A DNA stretch of 59,027 nt, taken from positions 2,103 through 61,129 of the forward strand of contig NZ_JQBM01000003.1 of NCBI RefSeq assembly GCF_001437355.1, read 5' to 3'. Below, piece by piece: positions 57,304 through 59,027 of this stretch. A program made the translations under genes and the position numbers. The notes under the pieces were generated by a model, which did not search any database, was not told where the DNA came from, and saw nothing but the letters and a program-made list of their open reading frames with translations. How positions within the stretch are numbered: the first letter of the stretch is position 1; every line of letters starts with the position of its first letter. The DNA comes from Weissella viridescens. GTDB lineage: Bacteria; Bacillota; Bacilli; Lactobacillales; Lactobacillaceae.

Positions 57304-59027
57304 TGCAACAAATGAAAAACCGCAACTTGTTGGATCAGTTGAGAATATCGTTTTTGCTGCACAAGATTCTTTTTATAAAGTATTAGCCGTCCGCGTTGAA
57401 TCAGCTAATTTTGAGTTTGATGATGAGGAAATGACGGTAACAGGTAGTTTTGGAGATATTCAAATTGGTGGCGATTACACGTTTGCTGGTCGTATTACAA
57501 CCCATGCACGATATGGTGAACAGTTTCTAGCAGAAAATTATCAACGCGAAGCCATTACTTCAGCGAAGGGTGTGATTGATTACTTATCAGGGGATCGGTT
57601 TCCTGGGGTAGGTAAAGCAAGTGCGACAAAAATTGTTGACACCTTAGGTTCAGATGCCATTGATAAAATTTTGGATGATGCACATGTTCTTGATCAGTTG
57701 GGACTTTCAGAAAAGGTCCAAGCGACCCTTGTAGAACGATTGGAAGAGGCTGATGGGGTTGAGCGAACGATTATTGCGCTGAATAACTTTGGGTTTGGCT
57801 CTAATTTGGCAAACGAAATTTATGAAAAGTATCAAGCCAAAACGCTGCAGGTATTGAAAGAAAACCCATACCAGCTAGTAGCAGACATTAACGGCGTTAG
57901 TTTCAAACGTGTGGACCAAATTGCCGCTGAACAAGGGATTGAACCTGATGATCAACGACGCATAGAGGCGGCGGGTTTAACCACCATTAATCGAGCGACA
58001 TTTGAATCGGGTGATACGTATATTTTGTTGAATCAGTTGTTGCAAGAAGCACAGCGAATGCTTGAACAAGGCCAGAGTGAACCAGTTTCGGTCGCGGCAA
58101 TTCAAACGGCACTACTAAAATTAACGGAGCAAGGTGATGTGGTGGCTGAAGCTGACCATCTGTATTTACAGTCAGTTTATCAAGCTGAAAAGGATATTGC
58201 GGATAAATTGATTCGCTTGACGCGTATGAAAACTGCGAAATTCGAGCGGGCAACGGTTGTTAAAAAAGTGGCAGCAGTCGCGAAGCAAAATGATTTTGCT
58301 TACGATGAAAATCAAACAGATGCGATTATATCAGCACTAACCAGTCATTTGTTTATCTTGACAGGAGGGCCGGGAACTGGAAAGACAACTATCTTAAATG
58401 GGATTGTCAAGACGTTCCGTTTACTCGCGCAAAGTGAAGGTATGCCAGCTGATAAAATAACAGATAGTATTATGTTAGCGGCGCCAACTGGACGGGCCGC
58501 AAAGCGCCTCTCAGAAGCCACACAAATGCCCGCATCAACGATTCATCGTTTACTTGGCATTACAGGTCGAGAGACTGCACGTGATCTGGACGTTGAAGAA
58601 CTTGAAGGACAACTATTGATTATAGATGAGATGTCTATGGTCGATACTGAGTTATTTGCCCTACTTTTGAAAGCTGTACCGATGGGGATGCAGGTTATTT
58701 TAGTGGGTGATAAAGATCAATTACCTTCTGTTGGACCAGGGCGTGTTTTTTATGACATTTTAGCAAGTGGGCTCTTAAATTATCGTGAATTAGAGGTGAT
58801 TTACCGGCAAGGTAAAGGCTCGACAATCATTGAGTTGGCTCAGTCGGTGAAGCAAGGACAACTTCCAGCTGATTTTACGATGCAAAAAGCTGATCGATCG
58901 TATTTTAATGCTAGCGCCCAACAAGTGCCACAACTCATTGAAAAAGTGGCAAGTTCATGGCGGGATAAGGGTTTTTCTGTAGCGGATATGCAGATTCTTT
59001 CACCTATGTATAAAACCCCGGCGGGGG
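57284..59027 (+). CDS. recD2: ATP-dependent DNA helicase RecD2, C-terminal part cut by the window end
   Basis: 581 residues are visible of about 800 in this family. It starts MANQLNDATNEK, overlapping the TPR gene by 20 bases; an AGGAG lies 12 bases upstream, so a TTG one codon earlier (nine bases) is also possible. Domains in order: OB-like region (GSVENIVFAAQDSFYKVLAVRV), helix-hairpin-helix (FPGVGKASATKIV), then the helicase domain with Walker A GGPGTGKTT (about 361-369), LLIIDEMSMVD and VGDKDQLPSVGPG. RecD2 is a 5'-3' helicase acting without RecBC in replication stress. No stop codon is in the window. Confidence 0.92.
   Translation, partial: MANQLNDATNEKPQLVGSVENIVFAAQDSFYKVLAVRVESANFEFDDEEMTVTGSFGDIQIGGDYTFAGRITTHARYGEQFLAENYQREAITSAKGVIDYLSGDRFPGVGKASATKIVDTLGSDAIDKILDDAHVLDQLGLSEKVQATLVERLEEADGVERTIIALNNFGFGSNLANEIYEKYQAKTLQVLKENPYQLVADINGVSFKRVDQIAAEQGIEPDDQRRIEAAGLTTINRATFESGDTYILLNQLLQEAQRMLEQGQSEPVSVAAIQTALLKLTEQGDVVAEADHLYLQSVYQAEKDIADKLIRLTRMKTAKFERATVVKKVAAVAKQNDFAYDENQTDAIISALTSHLFILTGGPGTGKTTILNGIVKTFRLLAQSEGMPADKITDSIMLAAPTGRAAKRLSEATQMPASTIHRLLGITGRETARDLDVEELEGQLLIIDEMSMVDTELFALLLKAVPMGMQVILVGDKDQLPSVGPGRVFYDILASGLLNYRELEVIYRQGKGSTIIELAQSVKQGQLPADFTMQKADRSYFNASAQQVPQLIEKVASSWRDKGFSVADMQILSPMYKTPAG

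Overview
The window looks like chromosome from a heterofermentative lactic acid bacterium, most likely Weissella or a close relative in the former Leuconostocaceae. This rests on protein character (DUF1831, DUF3397 and DUF4044 families, class Ib ribonucleotide reductase, a complete division and cell-wall cluster, a short pyruvate kinase) and on AT-rich DNA with Bacillota-type promoters and ribosome sites. I could not run a search, so the genus is inference. I see no insertion sequence, prophage, CRISPR array or rRNA.

Layout. Positions 1-1600 hold a tRNA-Ser, a gene-free AT-rich spacer and a peptide-sensing type (RRNPP-like) regulator. Cytochrome bd oxidase and its assembly transporter (cydAB, cydDC) follow to 7.7 kb. 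From 7.8 to 12.4 kb are a glucosaminidase, a strongly divergent PurK-like protein and a housekeeping run (cold shock protein, Nudix hydrolase, MTA/SAH nucleosidase, DUF1831), with a 38-codon DUF4044 gene on the other strand. Ribonucleotide reductase occupies 12.5-16.8 kb, with nrdI divergent from nrdHEF. A tryptophan-type ABC transporter follows (17.1-19.8 kb), then tandem fluoride channels, radC, mreB and mreC. A block of carbonic anhydrase, EamA transporter, AraC regulator and proC separates mreC from mreD. Next come a histidine-type ABC transporter, a GNAT enzyme, a PAP2-like membrane protein, a TauE/DUF1634 pair, a lysine permease, pyruvate kinase, and prmA-rsmE. The dcw cluster runs without interruption from mraZ to divIVA (39.0-52.7 kb). 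It is followed by ileS, a histidine phosphatase, a TPR protein and recD2, which is cut by the window end.

The main theme is amino-acid sensing by RNA leaders, with four distinct leaders. (1) The tryptophan-type transporter is preceded by a 14-codon leader peptide with tandem Trp codons, followed by a set of mutually exclusive hairpins and a terminator. This looks like ribosome-mediated attenuation, built so that a ribosome at the stop codon, not one stalled at Trp, would cause termination. (2) The histidine-type transporter has a T-box with a CAC specifier. (3) The lysine permease has a lysine riboswitch. (4) ileS has a compact T-box with an ATC specifier. Each leader has a recognisable promoter and its own intrinsic terminator. 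Together they fit an amino-acid auxotroph that tunes import and charging by direct sensing.

Other points worth a second look: the isoleucyl-tRNA synthetase has lost all four zinc-binding cysteines of its C-terminal motif; the PurK-like and PAP2-like proteins have lost family signature residues; a Rex-like palindrome overlaps the pyk promoter; four GTGG boxes at exact 10-bp spacing (MraZ operator type) precede mraZ; a shared motif lies upstream of the EamA gene and in the araC-proC gap; and a perfect inverted repeat lies between the VOC gene and radC.
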